Of a stretch of DNA of 64,000 nt, positions 8,451 to 17,236 are shown one piece after another. The stretch lies in assembly GCF_003259935.1 (NCBI RefSeq), contig NZ_QLMH01000006.1:1-64000 (forward strand). Direction: 5' to 3'. Source of the DNA: Paranoxybacillus vitaminiphilus (GTDB taxonomy: Bacteria; Bacillota; Bacilli; Bacillales; Anoxybacillaceae). The position numbers and the translations under genes were made by a program. Numbering within the stretch: position 1 is the stretch's first letter; every line of letters begins with the position of its first letter. Under the pieces are notes generated by a model. It saw only the letters and a program-made list of their open reading frames with translations, ran no database searches and was not told the DNA's origin.

Positions 8451-9584
8451 ATGGCTGTTTATGAAATGACTGCTGAAAAATTAAATGAAATGATTGTCAA
8501 TAAGGAAGAATTTTTCTTATTTGATGTGCGCAATGAATCTGATTTCAACGATTGGAAAATTGAAGGTGAAAAAATCTCCTATTTAAATGTTCCTTATTTT
8601 GAATTAATCGATGGAGTAGAGCCGGTATTAGACAAAATTCCAACTGACAAAAAAGTTGTTGTCGTTTGTGCAAAAGAAGGTTCATCGAAAATGGTTGCAG
8701 AAATGTTATCCGAACATGGACGTGACGTGTTCTATCTAAAAGGCGGTATGAAAGCGTGGAGTGAATATCTTTACCCAGTAATTGTATACGAAGATGAAAA
8801 CATGAAAGTATATCAATTCATCCGCGTAGGTAAAGGATGCTTATCTTACATGATTGTCTCAGGAAATGAAGCGTTGATCGTTGACCCATCCCGCTTTATC
8901 GATGTTTACAAAGATACGGCCAAGAAAGAAGGAGTAACGATTACACACATTGTTGATTCACATTTACATGCAGACCATATTTCCGGAGGTTATGAATTAG
9001 CAAAGCAAACAAACGCGAAATATTATCTCATGAAGAGCGAAGGGGCGGTATTTGAATTCGAACCGCTAGAAAACCATGACCGCATTGAATTTGAAAAAGT
9101 AAGCTTAGAAGTGTTGGCAATCAAAACACCTGGACATACACCAGGAAGCGTGTCGTTCTTTGTGAACAACAAATTGCTATTCTCAGGTGACACCATTTTT
9201 GTCAGCGGCTTAGGCCGCCCTGACCTTGGCGGCAAAGCGCGTGAGTGGGCAAAAGATCTTTATGATACAGTTTACAATAAAGTAGCAAAAATCGCTGATG
9301 ATGTCATTGTATTGCCAGCACACTACGCGAACTTTGATGAAGAAGTGAACGAACGAGGTTATATCGGTAATCTGCTGGGAAACATTCGCGCAATGAATGA
9401 AGTCATGCAAGGCAAAAATGAAGAAGAATTCGTTGAGTATGTGGCGCAATCAGCTTCAACAGAAACACCGCCAAACTTTGAAGATATTATTGCGATTAAC
9501 CGGGGTGTGAAAGAAGCAACTCCTGAGCAAAAACAAGAATTAGAAATTGGGCCGAACCGTTGTGCGGTTCATCACACTCATTAA
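8451..9584 (+). CDS. Rhodanese-persulfide dioxygenase (YrkH/CstB-like)
   Basis: 377 aa. The N-terminal rhodanese domain (about 1-105) has FDVRNESDFNDW and a CAKEGSS active-site loop; the C-terminal metallo-beta-lactamase domain (about 115-350) has SHLHADHISGG, TPGHTPGSVSFF, SGDTIF, GRPDLGG and LPAHYANF, i.e. the His/Asp metal ligands of ETHE1-type persulfide dioxygenases. Start 8451 follows AAAGGAGGAAG. Like B. subtilis YrkH and functionally akin to S. aureus CstB, it should oxidise low-molecular-weight persulfides to thiosulfate or sulfite. A terminator follows. Confidence 0.9.
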   Translation: MAVYEMTAEKLNEMIVNKEEFFLFDVRNESDFNDWKIEGEKISYLNVPYFELIDGVEPVLDKIPTDKKVVVVCAKEGSSKMVAEMLSEHGRDVFYLKGGMKAWSEYLYPVIVYEDENMKVYQFIRVGKGCLSYMIVSGNEALIVDPSRFIDVYKDTAKKEGVTITHIVDSHLHADHISGGYELAKQTNAKYYLMKSEGAVFEFEPLENHDRIEFEKVSLEVLAIKTPGHTPGSVSFFVNNKLLFSGDTIFVSGLGRPDLGGKAREWAKDLYDTVYNKVAKIADDVIVLPAHYANFDEEVNERGYIGNLLGNIRAMNEVMQGKNEEEFVEYVAQSASTETPPNFEDIIAINRGVKEATPEQKQELEIGPNRCAVHHTH

Positions 9585-9612
9585 TAGTAAGAGTAGAGTT
9601 TAATTACAAAAT

Positions 9613-9648
9613 GAGGCTGTCCTGCTATGTAATGAGACAGCCTCTTTC
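9613..9648 (+). terminator. Terminator after persulfide dioxygenase
   Basis: GAGGCTGTC and GACAGCCTC pair around a short loop and are followed by TTTC. The stem letters are those of the long-hairpin family's outer arm, but the inner part is absent. Confidence 0.8.
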
Positions 9649-9680
9649 TAACGTCATAAAAATATGAAGAGGTGAAGGAA

Positions 9681-10163
9681 ATGGCTGAGAAAAAAGATAA
9701 AACGACGATTATTCTTTTTAGCGGCGATTTAGATAAAGCGATGGCGGCATTTATTATTGCTAACGGTGCAGCTGCTTACGATCAAGAAGTAACGATGTTC
9801 TTCACTTTCTGGGGATTAAATGCTTTAAGGAAGGAAGAACATGTGCCCGTACAAAAAGGATTCCTTGAAAAAATGTTTGGCTGGATGATGCCAAGAGGCG
9901 CAAACAAATTAGGTTTGTCAAAAATGAATATGGCTGGATTAGGTCCAAAAATGATTAAGAATGTGATGAAAAAGCATAATGCACTTACATTGCCGCAATT
10001 AATTGAGATGGCAAAGGAACAAGGTGTGAAATTAGTCGCTTGTACAATGACAATGGATTTATTAGGCATTACGAAAGAAGAACTTATTGATGGCGTCGAA
10101 TTAGGCGGTGTAGCTGCTTACTTAGGCGACGCCACAGAAGGAAAAGTGAATTTATTTATTTAA
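9681..10163 (+). CDS. DsrE-family protein, longer paralogue (YrkE-like)
   Basis: 160-aa DsrE/DsrF/DrsH-like protein. N-terminal KTTIILFSGDLDKAMAAFIIANGAAA forms the Rossmann-like start; a conserved Cys sits in LVACTMTMDLLGI; the intervening segment (GFLEKMFGWMMPRGANKLGLSKMNMAGLGPKMIK region) is the insertion typical of the 160-aa subfamily that includes YrkE. Start 9681 is chosen for AAGAGGTGAAGG. It is separated from the dioxygenase by a terminator but is functionally part of the same sulfur locus. Confidence 0.85.
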   Translation: MAEKKDKTTIILFSGDLDKAMAAFIIANGAAAYDQEVTMFFTFWGLNALRKEEHVPVQKGFLEKMFGWMMPRGANKLGLSKMNMAGLGPKMIKNVMKKHNALTLPQLIEMAKEQGVKLVACTMTMDLLGITKEELIDGVELGGVAAYLGDATEGKVNLFI

Positions 10164-10188
10164 CCTCGCTCAAAAAGCGGGGTTTTAT
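10164..10188 (+). terminator. Terminator after dsrE paralogue
   Basis: CCTCGCT pairs with AGCGGGG (one G-U) around CAAAA and is followed by TTTTATTA. Confidence 0.8.
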
Positions 10189-10209
10189 TAATTATTTAGA
10201 AATGAAAGG

Positions 10210-10257
10210 TTGACATTTTTATAAATATTTATATATAATAAATCTTGAAATCGAGAT
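10210..10257 (+). promoter_or_regulatory. Promoter with MhqR-like operator
   Basis: TTGACA (10210-10215), 18-bp spacer, TATAAT (10234-10239). ATCTTGAAATCGAGAT (10242-10257) is a palindrome right at the expected start point and resembles the MhqR box (tATCTcgAAtTCgAGATa) of B. subtilis quinone-stress genes. The regulator is not in the window. Confidence 0.6.
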
Positions 10258-10284
10258 TTATTATATAATTGTTTTTGTTCATAT

Positions 10285-10300
10285 ATCTCGATTCAGAGAT
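10285..10300 (+). promoter_or_regulatory. Second MhqR-like palindrome
   Basis: ATCTCGATTCAGAGAT, with ATCTC/GAGAT arms, lies 43 bp from the first site and about 85 nt before the pirin gene. Confidence 0.5.
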
Positions 10301-10385
10301 TTATTAAATCATAATTTATGTTAAAAACCCATTTTAAGCAAGATACTAAATGTTTACATTTATTTTTAGGTGAAAGGAAGAAGAA

Positions 10386-11093
10386 ATGATGATTGAAATA
10401 TATCCAGCTGACGGACGCTATCATGCTGATCATGGCTGGTTAAAAAGCTATTTCAGTTTTTCGTTTGCCGAATATTTTGACCCAAGCAATATGAACTTTG
10501 GTCCCTTACGTGTATTGAATGATGATGTCGTAAAACCGCTGCGCGGATTTGGAGCGCATCCGCATCAAGAAATGGAAATTGTTTCGATTGTTCTTAGCGG
10601 CTATTTGCAGCATGAAGACAGCCTCGGAAATAAAGCGGTTACAACGTTTGGCGGTGTCCAGCGAATGTCGGCAGGCACAGGAATTGTTCACTCCGAAGTC
10701 AACCCTTCAGCGACAGAAGATGTGAATTTCTTGCAGATGTGGTTTTTGCCGGAAAAGAGCGGGTTAACGCCATCGTATGAGCAAACGAATTTCGCTGTTG
10801 CCAAGTTAAAAAATCAGCTGTTGCCCGTTGTTGCAAAAAATCCTGACTCTGAACAAATCGCTCATATTCATCAAGATTTGACGATCTATCTTTCCGATTT
10901 AGAAGCGGACAAAGAAATTGAATTCATCCAAGAAGAAGGACGTCGTATATTCCTTTTTGTCATTGAGGGAAGACTGGTGATCAATGGGGAGACTATATTA
11001 AATAAGCGCGATTCCGCCCGTATTACCCAGCTTCATAAATTAGCGTTGTCCACAGATTCAGGTTCACGTTTTATGCTCATCGATTTGCCGTAA
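10386..11093 (+). CDS. Pirin-family cupin protein
   Basis: 235 aa, bicupin of the pirin family. Conserved N-terminal metal site motif GFGAHPHQEMEIVSIVLSG contains the His-X-His and Glu ligands, followed by MSAGTGIVHSE. YhhW-like members of this family show quercetinase activity. It has a promoter with MhqR-like sites and is followed within 55 nt by a WrbA quinone reductase gene, which supports a role in quinone or flavonoid detoxification. Either of two adjacent ATG codons (10386, 10389) could be the start. Confidence 0.87.
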   Translation: MMIEIYPADGRYHADHGWLKSYFSFSFAEYFDPSNMNFGPLRVLNDDVVKPLRGFGAHPHQEMEIVSIVLSGYLQHEDSLGNKAVTTFGGVQRMSAGTGIVHSEVNPSATEDVNFLQMWFLPEKSGLTPSYEQTNFAVAKLKNQLLPVVAKNPDSEQIAHIHQDLTIYLSDLEADKEIEFIQEEGRRIFLFVIEGRLVINGETILNKRDSARITQLHKLALSTDSGSRFMLIDLP

Positions 11094-11146
11094 GCGGCAA
11101 TCGCTGAGTTCTATATAAAAAATGAACATAAAGGAGAGTGTGATTG

Positions 11147-11761
11147 ATGGCAAATGTAAATTTAGCAATTATTTATTACAGCTCAACAGGAACAAACTAT
11201 AAAATGGCAAAATGGGCTGAAGAAGCAGCAAAAGAGGCAGGGGCAGAAGTAAGGGTATTAAAAGTTCCTGAGCTTGCTCCGCAGGAAGCGATTGAGTCAA
11301 ATCCGGCATGGAAAGCTCATGTAGAAGCGACAAAGGATGTTCCAACAGTAACGCACGATGATTTAGAGTGGGCAGATGCGATTATTTTCAGCGTACCAAC
11401 ACGTTTTGGCAATGTTCCGTCACAATTGAAGCAATTTTTAGATACAACAGGCGGATTATGGTTCCAAGGAAAGCTTGCCAATAAAGTTGTAAGCGCAATG
11501 GCTTCGGCAAGCAATGCACATGGCGGTCAAGAACAAACCATTCTGCAGTTATATACAACAATGTACCATTGGGGAGCGATTGTAGCTGCACCTGGTTACA
11601 CAGATCCATCTATTTTTGCAGCGGGCGGCAATCCGTATGGCACTAGTGTAACAGTTGATCAAAATGGAAACATTGTTGAGAACGCAGAAGCAGCGGTGAA
11701 ACACCAAGCAAAACGTACTGTTCAAGTAGCACAATGGGTAAAAGCCGGCTTGGCGCAATAA
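11147..11761 (+). CDS. wrbA: NAD(P)H:quinone oxidoreductase WrbA
   Basis: 204 aa flavodoxin-like protein of the WrbA type. The FMN phosphate loop is IIYYSSTGTNYKMAKW; the second flavin loop is SVPTRFGNVPSQLKQFLD; the helix after GGLWFQGKLANKVVSAMASASNAHGGQEQT is characteristic of WrbA. The ATG at 11147 follows AAAGGAGAG with good spacing. It catalyses two-electron reduction of quinones, which avoids semiquinone radicals. Probable operon with the pirin gene. A long-hairpin element follows the stop. Confidence 0.9.
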   Translation: MANVNLAIIYYSSTGTNYKMAKWAEEAAKEAGAEVRVLKVPELAPQEAIESNPAWKAHVEATKDVPTVTHDDLEWADAIIFSVPTRFGNVPSQLKQFLDTTGGLWFQGKLANKVVSAMASASNAHGGQEQTILQLYTTMYHWGAIVAAPGYTDPSIFAAGGNPYGTSVTVDQNGNIVENAEAAVKHQAKRTVQVAQWVKAGLAQ

Positions 11762-11772
11762 TCGAGTTTCAG

Positions 11773-11891
11773 AAGAGGCTGACTCAAACACAAAGTGTCA
11801 TACTTCATAACACAATATATAGGGAATGAATGGACTACTGTATATTGTGAAATGCACATGAGGTTAGACACTTATGGGTCGGCCTCTTCGT
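11773..11891 (+). repeat. Long-hairpin dispersed element, copy 2
   Basis: Outer arms GAGGCTGACTC and GGGTCGGCCTC, inner AAAGTGTCA and TTAGACACTTATG, core ACACAATATATAGGGAATGAATGG. It starts 12 nt after the wrbA stop and ends in TTCGTTTTT, so it can act as a terminator. Confidence 0.8.
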
Positions 11892-11965
11892 TTTTATATA
11901 TTTTTTGCTTTTTGATGCGAATGCAAAGATAATAGAATTATACAACTTTGGAAAGGAGTGTTCGG

Positions 11966-12793
11966 ATGAAAAGTATACAAGATTACGCCATTTTACATAA
12001 TGGTGTTAAAATGCCGTGGCTTGGGTTAGGCGTTTACAAAGTAAAAAATGGCGATGAAGTTATTAATGCGGTCAAAACAGCACTTGAAGCAGGGTATCGC
12101 CACGTTGACACGGCCGCGTTTTATGACAATGAAGAGGGAGTCGGGCAGGCAATTAAAGAATCAGGAGTGCCGCGGGAACAAATATTTATTACCACAAAAG
12201 TTTGGAATTCTGATCAAGGCTATGAAACGACGTTAAAAGCGTTTGAAACAAGCTTAAAAAAAATAGGACTGGATTATATTGATTTATATTTAGTACATTG
12301 GCCTGTAAAAGGAAAATATAAAGAAACATATAAGGCGCTCGAAAAGCTTTATAAAGACGGCCTTGTTCGCGCGATTGGCGTGAGCAATTTCCACATTCAT
12401 CATCTAGAAGATTTAATGGCCGAATGCGAAATAAAGCCGATGGTCAACCAAGTGGAATATCATCCTCGCTTAACGCAAAAAGAACTTCATGCTTTTTGTA
12501 AACAGCATCATATTCAGCTTGAAGCATGGGCGCCGCTCATGCGCGGCGGTTTGTCTGATGAACCAACTCTTTTAGAGATCGGCAAAAAATATGGGAAATC
12601 TCCGGCACAAATCATTTTACGCTGGGATTTGCAACATGAAGTAGTAACAATTCCGAAGTCGGTTACTCCTCACCGGATTAAAGAAAATGCCGATATTTTC
12701 GATTTTGAATTAACAGCGGAAGAAATGGAGAAAATCGATGCTTTAAATATGAATAAACGAATTGGTCCGGACCCGGACAACTTTGATTTTTAA
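11966..12793 (+). CDS. Aldo/keto reductase (YvgN-like)
   Basis: 275-aa NADPH-dependent aldo-keto reductase. Family motifs: [31 protein letters not shown] (catalytic Asp/Tyr), [12 protein letters not shown] (catalytic Lys), [11 protein letters not shown] (catalytic His), [10 protein letters not shown] and [19 protein letters not shown] (cofactor binding). Close in length to B. subtilis YvgN, a glyoxal/methylglyoxal reductase. The ATG at 11966 has GAAAGGAGTG upstream. It sits beside quinone-stress genes, so a carbonyl-detoxification role is likely; substrate not determinable. Confidence 0.9.
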   Translation: MKSIQDYAILHNGVKMPWLGLGVYKVKNGDEVINAVKTALEAGYRHVDTAAFYDNEEGVGQAIKESGVPREQIFITTKVWNSDQGYETTLKAFETSLKKIGLDYIDLYLVHWPVKGKYKETYKALEKLYKDGLVRAIGVSNFHIHHLEDLMAECEIKPMVNQVEYHPRLTQKELHAFCKQHHIQLEAWAPLMRGGLSDEPTLLEIGKKYGKSPAQIILRWDLQHEVVTIPKSVTPHRIKENADIFDFELTAEEMEKIDALNMNKRIGPDPDNFDF

Positions 12794-12841
12794 GAGTGTT
12801 TATAGTTAAGAAAGCTTGTATCAAAGCTTGATGCTATATGC

Positions 12842-12878
12842 AAAGGAACTGACGTATTTTCGCGCCAGTTCCTTTTGT
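12842..12878 (+). terminator. Terminator after aldo/keto reductase
   Basis: AAGGAACTG and CAGTTCCTT form the stem, followed by TTG-rich sequence. The remaining gap to 13060 shows only AT-rich promoter-like sequence. Confidence 0.75.
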
Positions 12879-13059
12879 TGTGCAGAGTCTAAATAAAAAT
12901 TTGGAAGTTGTAAGCGCATTAATATTTTACATACTAATAAAAGATAATACGTTTATACATAAGGCGTTGTGTTTGACGCTTTCACATCTGTAAAGTAAAA
13001 TAATCTCAGTATAAACATATTTTTTTAAGTATGTTATACGATATTATGGAGGGTTATAA

Positions 13060-13746
13060 ATGCTTTTTCATCCGATGGATTTCCTGATTTTTATCGCCTT
13101 TGGGATTTCTCTATGGGCGCAATTTAGAGTATCAGGGAATTTTAATGAATGGTCAAAAGTTCCCGCTTCTTCCGGGCTGACTGGGGCAGAAGTGGCTCGA
13201 ATGATTTTGGATCGAAACGGTCTGCATCACGTTCCAGTTGAGCTCGTGCGCGGCACACTAACGGACCATTATGATCCGATTTCAAGAACGGTTCGCTTAT
13301 CAGAACCTGTTTACTATGGTCGTTCAATAGCTTCGATTTCCGTAGCTGCTCATGAGGTTGGCCATGCTGTTCAGCACAAGCAGTCATACGGAGCGTTAGT
13401 ATTGCGGCATCGTATGTTTCCGATTGTCAATTTCACATCAGGCATTGCGCCATTTTTATTATTGACTGGATTTATTTTTCACCAATTCTCATTGCTTGGG
13501 CTCGGGATTATCTTTTTCTCGTTTGCTGTGGCGTTTCAATTAATTACGCTTCCGGTTGAGTTTAACGCAAGTTCCCGGGCGAAAAAGTTTATGCTGGCGG
13601 AAGGCTTAATTCATAGCGGTGAGGAACGCGGTGTGAATAAAGTGCTTGGAGCCGCAGCATTAACGTATGTAGCCGCAGCTTTAATTTCTGTGCTCGAACT
13701 GCTAAAATTCGTCTTCATTTTTATGCAGGGAAACGAAGAGGAATAA
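13060..13746 (+). CDS. Zinc metallopeptidase, YugP family
   Basis: 228-aa membrane-bound peptidase of the YugP/Zn_peptidase_2 family. The zinc motif AAHEVGHAVQHK lies at about residues 95-106; hydrophobic segments flank it at the N-terminus, at about 125-165 and near 200-220. LTDHYDPISRTVRLSEPVYYGRSIASISVAAHEVGHA is the conserved family block. GGAGGG ribosome site. Physiological substrate unknown. The next gene, a CNNM transporter, begins 68 nt downstream. Confidence 0.88.
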   Translation: MLFHPMDFLIFIAFGISLWAQFRVSGNFNEWSKVPASSGLTGAEVARMILDRNGLHHVPVELVRGTLTDHYDPISRTVRLSEPVYYGRSIASISVAAHEVGHAVQHKQSYGALVLRHRMFPIVNFTSGIAPFLLLTGFIFHQFSLLGLGIIFFSFAVAFQLITLPVEFNASSRAKKFMLAEGLIHSGEERGVNKVLGAAALTYVAAALISVLELLKFVFIFMQGNEEE

Positions 13747-13772
13747 TAAATTTTAAGAAGAAACATGCTCTT

Positions 13773-13817
13773 AGGAGGTGTAGTCCGCACGCGGCTGGCG
13801 GGTGCGGAAGCTAATTG
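13773..13817 (+). promoter_or_regulatory. Shine-Dalgarno, hairpin and TTG start of the CNNM gene
   Basis: AGGAGGTG (13773-13780) is 36 nt from the TTG start at 13815, far too distant in linear form. Between them TCCGCAC (13784-13790) and GTGCGGA (13802-13808) form a perfect 7-bp GC-rich stem. If folded, the effective spacing drops to about 11 nt. TAA at 13812 abuts TTG in frame, so no upstream start exists. Confidence 0.6.
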
Positions 13818-15164
13818 GAGATATTTAATTTATTCATGGTAGCTTTATTAATTGCGTTAACCGGCTTTTTCGTTGCTTCGGAGTTTGCCATTGTAAAGGT
13901 GCGCAGTTCGCGAATTGATCAGCTTATTAGCGAAGGGAATAAGCGGGCGGTAGCAGCCAAAAAAGTCATTTCCAATCTTGATGAATATTTATCAGCAAAC
14001 CAGCTGGGAATTACGATTACCTCATTAGGTTTAGGTTGGTTAGGGGAGCCGACTGTCGAACGTCTCCTATTTCCGTTGTTTGAAAAAATTCATCTATCAG
14101 AATCACTTTCCCATCTTCTATCTTTTGTCATCGCTTTTGCAAGCATCACATTTTTGCACGTCGTTGTTGGGGAATTGGCGCCAAAAACATTGGCGATTCA
14201 AAAAGCTGAAGCGATTACGCTGTTGACAGCTAAGCCGCTTAGCTGGTTTTATAAAATCATGTATCCGTTTATATGGACGTTAAATAATTCAGCGAGAATT
14301 GTAACTCGTTTGTTTGGATTGAAGCCGGCATCTGAGCACGAAATCGCCCATTCGGAAGAAGAATTGCGCTTAATTTTATCGGAAAGCTATAAGAGCGGTG
14401 AAATTAATCAATCTGAATATAAATATGTGAACAACATTTTCCGTTTCGATGATCGCGTTGCCAAAGAGATTATGGTTCCGCGGAAGGAAATTGTTGCCTT
14501 TGATATTAATCAAACAGTAAAAGAAAATCTTCAAATTATTAAAGAGGAAAAATATACGCGCTATCCAGTGATTGACGGCGATAAAGACCACGTGATCGGT
14601 TTGATTAATATAAAGGAAGTGTTTACCGACTTAGTAACAAATCCTTCTGAAGAAAAGTCAATAAGAGACTATATTCGTCCAATTATTCAAGTCATTGAAT
14701 CGATTGCCATTCATGATTTATTAGTAAAAATGCAAAAGGAACGCATTCATATGGCTATTCTCGTTGATGAATACGGCGGAACATCAGGTTTGGTAACAGT
14801 AGAAGATATTTTAGAAGAGATTGTCGGTGAAATTCAAGATGAATTTGACATCGATGAAACGCCAATGATTCAAAAAATTGATGACGATCATACGATTATC
14901 GATGGAAAAGTGCTTATTAGCGAAGTGAATGATTTGTTCGGCTTATCTATTGATGACACCGATGTAGATACCATTGGCGGTTGGATTTTAACAGAGCATT
15001 ATGATATTAAAGTAGGAGACAGTGTACAAATTGATCGTTATTCTTTCAAAGTGCTCGAAATGGATGGCCACCATGTTAAAACGTTAGAAGTAACGAGATT
15101 GCCTGTGATAGAGAATCACGAACAAAACGAGGAAAATAGCGAAATAGCTGGAATGCATTATTAA
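13815..15164 (+). CDS. CNNM/HlyC-CorC family transporter
   Basis: 449 aa. The N-terminal DUF21/CNNM membrane domain (about 1-190, four helices, [19 protein letters not shown]) is followed by a CBS pair (about 215-340; [42 protein letters not shown]) and a C-terminal CorC/HlyC domain (about 350-435). Such proteins (B. subtilis MpfA and paralogues) are implicated in Mg2+ efflux or divalent-cation homeostasis. The TTG start is fixed by an in-frame stop directly upstream and by the N-terminal alignment of the family. Translation initiation probably involves a hairpin spacer. Confidence 0.88.
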   Translation: MEIFNLFMVALLIALTGFFVASEFAIVKVRSSRIDQLISEGNKRAVAAKKVISNLDEYLSANQLGITITSLGLGWLGEPTVERLLFPLFEKIHLSESLSHLLSFVIAFASITFLHVVVGELAPKTLAIQKAEAITLLTAKPLSWFYKIMYPFIWTLNNSARIVTRLFGLKPASEHEIAHSEEELRLILSESYKSGEINQSEYKYVNNIFRFDDRVAKEIMVPRKEIVAFDINQTVKENLQIIKEEKYTRYPVIDGDKDHVIGLINIKEVFTDLVTNPSEEKSIRDYIRPIIQVIESIAIHDLLVKMQKERIHMAILVDEYGGTSGLVTVEDILEEIVGEIQDEFDIDETPMIQKIDDDHTIIDGKVLISEVNDLFGLSIDDTDVDTIGGWILTEHYDIKVGDSVQIDRYSFKVLEMDGHHVKTLEVTRLPVIENHEQNEENSEIAGMHY

Positions 15165-15190
15165 AAAGCGCAGAGTTATCTGCGCTTTTT
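15163..15190. terminator. Bidirectional terminator
   Basis: AAAAAGCGCAG and CTGCGCTTTTT pair between the convergent CNNM and pseudouridine synthase genes; T-runs occur on both strands. Confidence 0.85.
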
Positions 15191-15196
15191 AATTTA

Positions 15197-16114
15197 CTAT
15201 GAAAAATAAGAACATAAATCGATGGCTTTTGTAAAGGCATCATCTTGAAATGGCGCAATGCAGGAAACCGACTCGTTTGTAATGGGGTGAAGAAATTCGA
15301 TTTTCGCGGCATGAAGTGCCTGTCTAGATGTAAAATGGTCGGAACCACCGTAAAGTACGTCTCCGACGAGCGGGTGGCCGATATAACTCATATGAACGCG
15401 AATTTGATGAGTGCGTCCGGTATCTAAAGTGAGTTGAACAAGAGAGAGTTGTTCATTTTGAAAAAATTCCAATACACGATAGTGAGTAACCGCTTTTTCT
15501 CCTGTTTTTGATACTCTTCGTCTTGTTGGGTGGTGGCGGTCACGGCCGATCGGAGCATCAATCGTTCCTGTTTTTTTCTTCATAATTCCATGAACAAGCG
15601 CGACATATGTTCTTTTTATTTGTCTTTGTGCAAGCATGCGATCCAGCATTGCTCCTGCTAAAGCGTGTTTTGCAAACAAAATCGCTCCAGTCGTGTCGCG
15701 GTCAAGCCGATGAATATGGCGCACTTTTGTAAAAATTCCTTGACATTGCAAGTGGAAAGCAACTGCGTTCGCTAACGTATCTGTTTGTTCAGGAGTTGCT
15801 GGATGGACATCGACTCCGGCTCGTTTGTTAATCATTAATAAGTGGTCGTCTTCAAATAAAATATCCAGCTCGCTATATGTTGGTTTTGCACTAACCGGCT
15901 CCGGCTTGTATAACCAGATTTGCAAGCGGTCGTTTGGAAGAAGAGGAGTTGTCCATTTCACTTCTTGACCATTTACTTTGATTCCTTTGTCCATGCGCAG
16001 TTGATGAATGAGTTTTTTCGGAGCTTTCCAAACGTCTTTTAAAAAAAGTTCTATTGTATGTCCGTTCCAATTGGAAATAAACTCAACCCATTCTCCTTTT
16101 CTTTTCGTTATCAC
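15197..16114 (-). CDS. yhcT: RluA-family pseudouridine synthase (YhcT-like)
   Basis: 305 aa. The catalytic motif HRLDRDTTGAILFAK carries the essential Asp of the RluA family; LDTGRTHQIRVHMSYIGHPLVGD is the second signature. A short N-terminal S4-like region precedes it (LIHQLRMDKGIKVNGQEV). The start is GTG at 16114, after GAAGGTGAA. Next to a divergent yhcU homologue, as in B. subtilis, which supports the YhcT assignment. It isomerises uridine in rRNA or tRNA; target site unknown. Confidence 0.85.
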   Translation of the reverse strand: MITKRKGEWVEFISNWNGHTIELFLKDVWKAPKKLIHQLRMDKGIKVNGQEVKWTTPLLPNDRLQIWLYKPEPVSAKPTYSELDILFEDDHLLMINKRAGVDVHPATPEQTDTLANAVAFHLQCQGIFTKVRHIHRLDRDTTGAILFAKHALAGAMLDRMLAQRQIKRTYVALVHGIMKKKTGTIDAPIGRDRHHPTRRRVSKTGEKAVTHYRVLEFFQNEQLSLVQLTLDTGRTHQIRVHMSYIGHPLVGDVLYGGSDHFTSRQALHAAKIEFLHPITNESVSCIAPFQDDAFTKAIDLCSYFS

Positions 16115-16260
16115 AGCGGTTCACCTTCGATTTTGTATAGTAAAAATTTGAAAAGCTTATTGAAAATGCGGAAACACTTACCATCATCATAACCAAAAAA
16201 ATTATGTTACACTCATAATATCGTGTTGAGAAGTGCAACGTGAAAAAGGTGGTATGAGCA

Positions 16261-16659
16261 TTGAAAATTGTTTATGCAGCAACAAAGGAACAAGAGGAAT
16301 ATATTAACTGTTTAATCAACTATTTTTACAGTAATATTTTCCCACACTGCTTCGATGACAGCGAAATTACAGTGTTTGAACATTTAGGAATACTGTCGCT
16401 GCAAGAAGAACAGATTAAATATAACGGCACGATGAAAGAGGCATTTGAAATTATCTCATCGCTTCAATCGTTAATAGCGGTTATTGAATCGCTAAAATCA
16501 AATCATATTCGTGAACACCATCGTAAGCTGTTTCAGAAAAATATTCGTTTGCTTGAGAGGTATGGTATCTCATTCCCGTTTTTAATTGAACAATTCACAA
16601 ACAGGCGTAAAGCAGTTTTAAGTATGTATTCTCAACCTGCCAACCAATGGCTTATATAA
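16261..16659 (+). CDS. yhcU: YhcU-family protein (function unknown)
   Basis: 132-aa soluble, mostly helical protein beginning MKIVYAATKEQEEYI. It matches my recollection of B. subtilis YhcU and occupies the same position next to yhcT. There are no catalytic motifs that I recognise. The start is TTG at 16261, preceded by AAAGGTGG with 8-nt spacing. A long-hairpin element begins 2 nt after the stop. Confidence 0.75.
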   Translation: MKIVYAATKEQEEYINCLINYFYSNIFPHCFDDSEITVFEHLGILSLQEEQIKYNGTMKEAFEIISSLQSLIAVIESLKSNHIREHHRKLFQKNIRLLERYGISFPFLIEQFTNRRKAVLSMYSQPANQWLI

Positions 16660-16660
16660 T

Positions 16661-16771
16661 GAGAGGCTGACCAAAAAAGCAAAGTGTCACCCCTCACATC
16701 CATCATATATAGGATATAACACTGGGTAGGATTGTGTGTGAGGTCAGACACTTATAGGTCAGCCGCTTTGT
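16661..16771 (+). repeat. Long-hairpin dispersed element, copy 3
   Basis: GAGGCTGACC with GGTCAGCCGC outer arms, AAAGTGTCA with TCAGACACTT inner arms, CATCATATATAGGATATAAC core. It fills the space between the convergent yhcU and bdbA-like genes. Confidence 0.8.
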
Positions 16772-17235
16772 TATTGAATCGATTGAAACCAGTCGCGAAA
16801 TACAGCTTCCTCTCGATAGCCGTCAATTCGTTTGACTTCTTTCCCGTCAACGTAATGAACAATCGTTGGCGTTCCTTCAATTTTGTACTTATCCCAGCCG
16901 TCTTCAAACTCAAGAAGGTTGAACATTTTTAAATCAATTCCCATTTCTTTTGCCAAAGGAACGACAATGGGTGTTGTTTTTTGGCAATGAGAACAAGTTG
17001 GACTATAAAAATAAACGGTAACGGTTTCTTTATTTTCAAGTTTCTTCTCTAATTCATCAGGCAAAATAATATTTTGATAGTTCGGATCATCAAGCTGTTC
17101 AATTGTAGCAGGATGAAGCTTTTCTTTTTTAAATGGATTGCCTTCTGCTTTTTCTTGCTGCTGATATGACGTCATAAATGCGATCGCAGCGAATAGTGCG
17201 AAAATAATCGCTCCGAAAATAACGATTTTTTTCAC
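16771..17235 (-). CDS. Membrane-anchored thioredoxin-like oxidoreductase
   Basis: 154 aa. An N-terminal signal anchor (about residues 4-22) is followed by an extracytoplasmic thioredoxin fold with the active site SPTCSHC and a TPTIVHYVDG cis-Pro loop. It is encoded immediately after the DsbB-like gene (1-nt gap), so the two form a thiol-oxidase pair comparable to BdbC with BdbA/BdbD. The GTG start is at 17235. It is shorter than BdbD, so a BdbA-like name is tentative. Likely introduces or shuffles disulfides in secreted proteins. Confidence 0.82.
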   Translation of the reverse strand: MKKIVIFGAIIFALFAAIAFMTSYQQQEKAEGNPFKKEKLHPATIEQLDDPNYQNIILPDELEKKLENKETVTVYFYSPTCSHCQKTTPIVVPLAKEMGIDLKMFNLLEFEDGWDKYKIEGTPTIVHYVDGKEVKRIDGYREEAVFRDWFQSIQ

Positions 17236-17236
17236 T

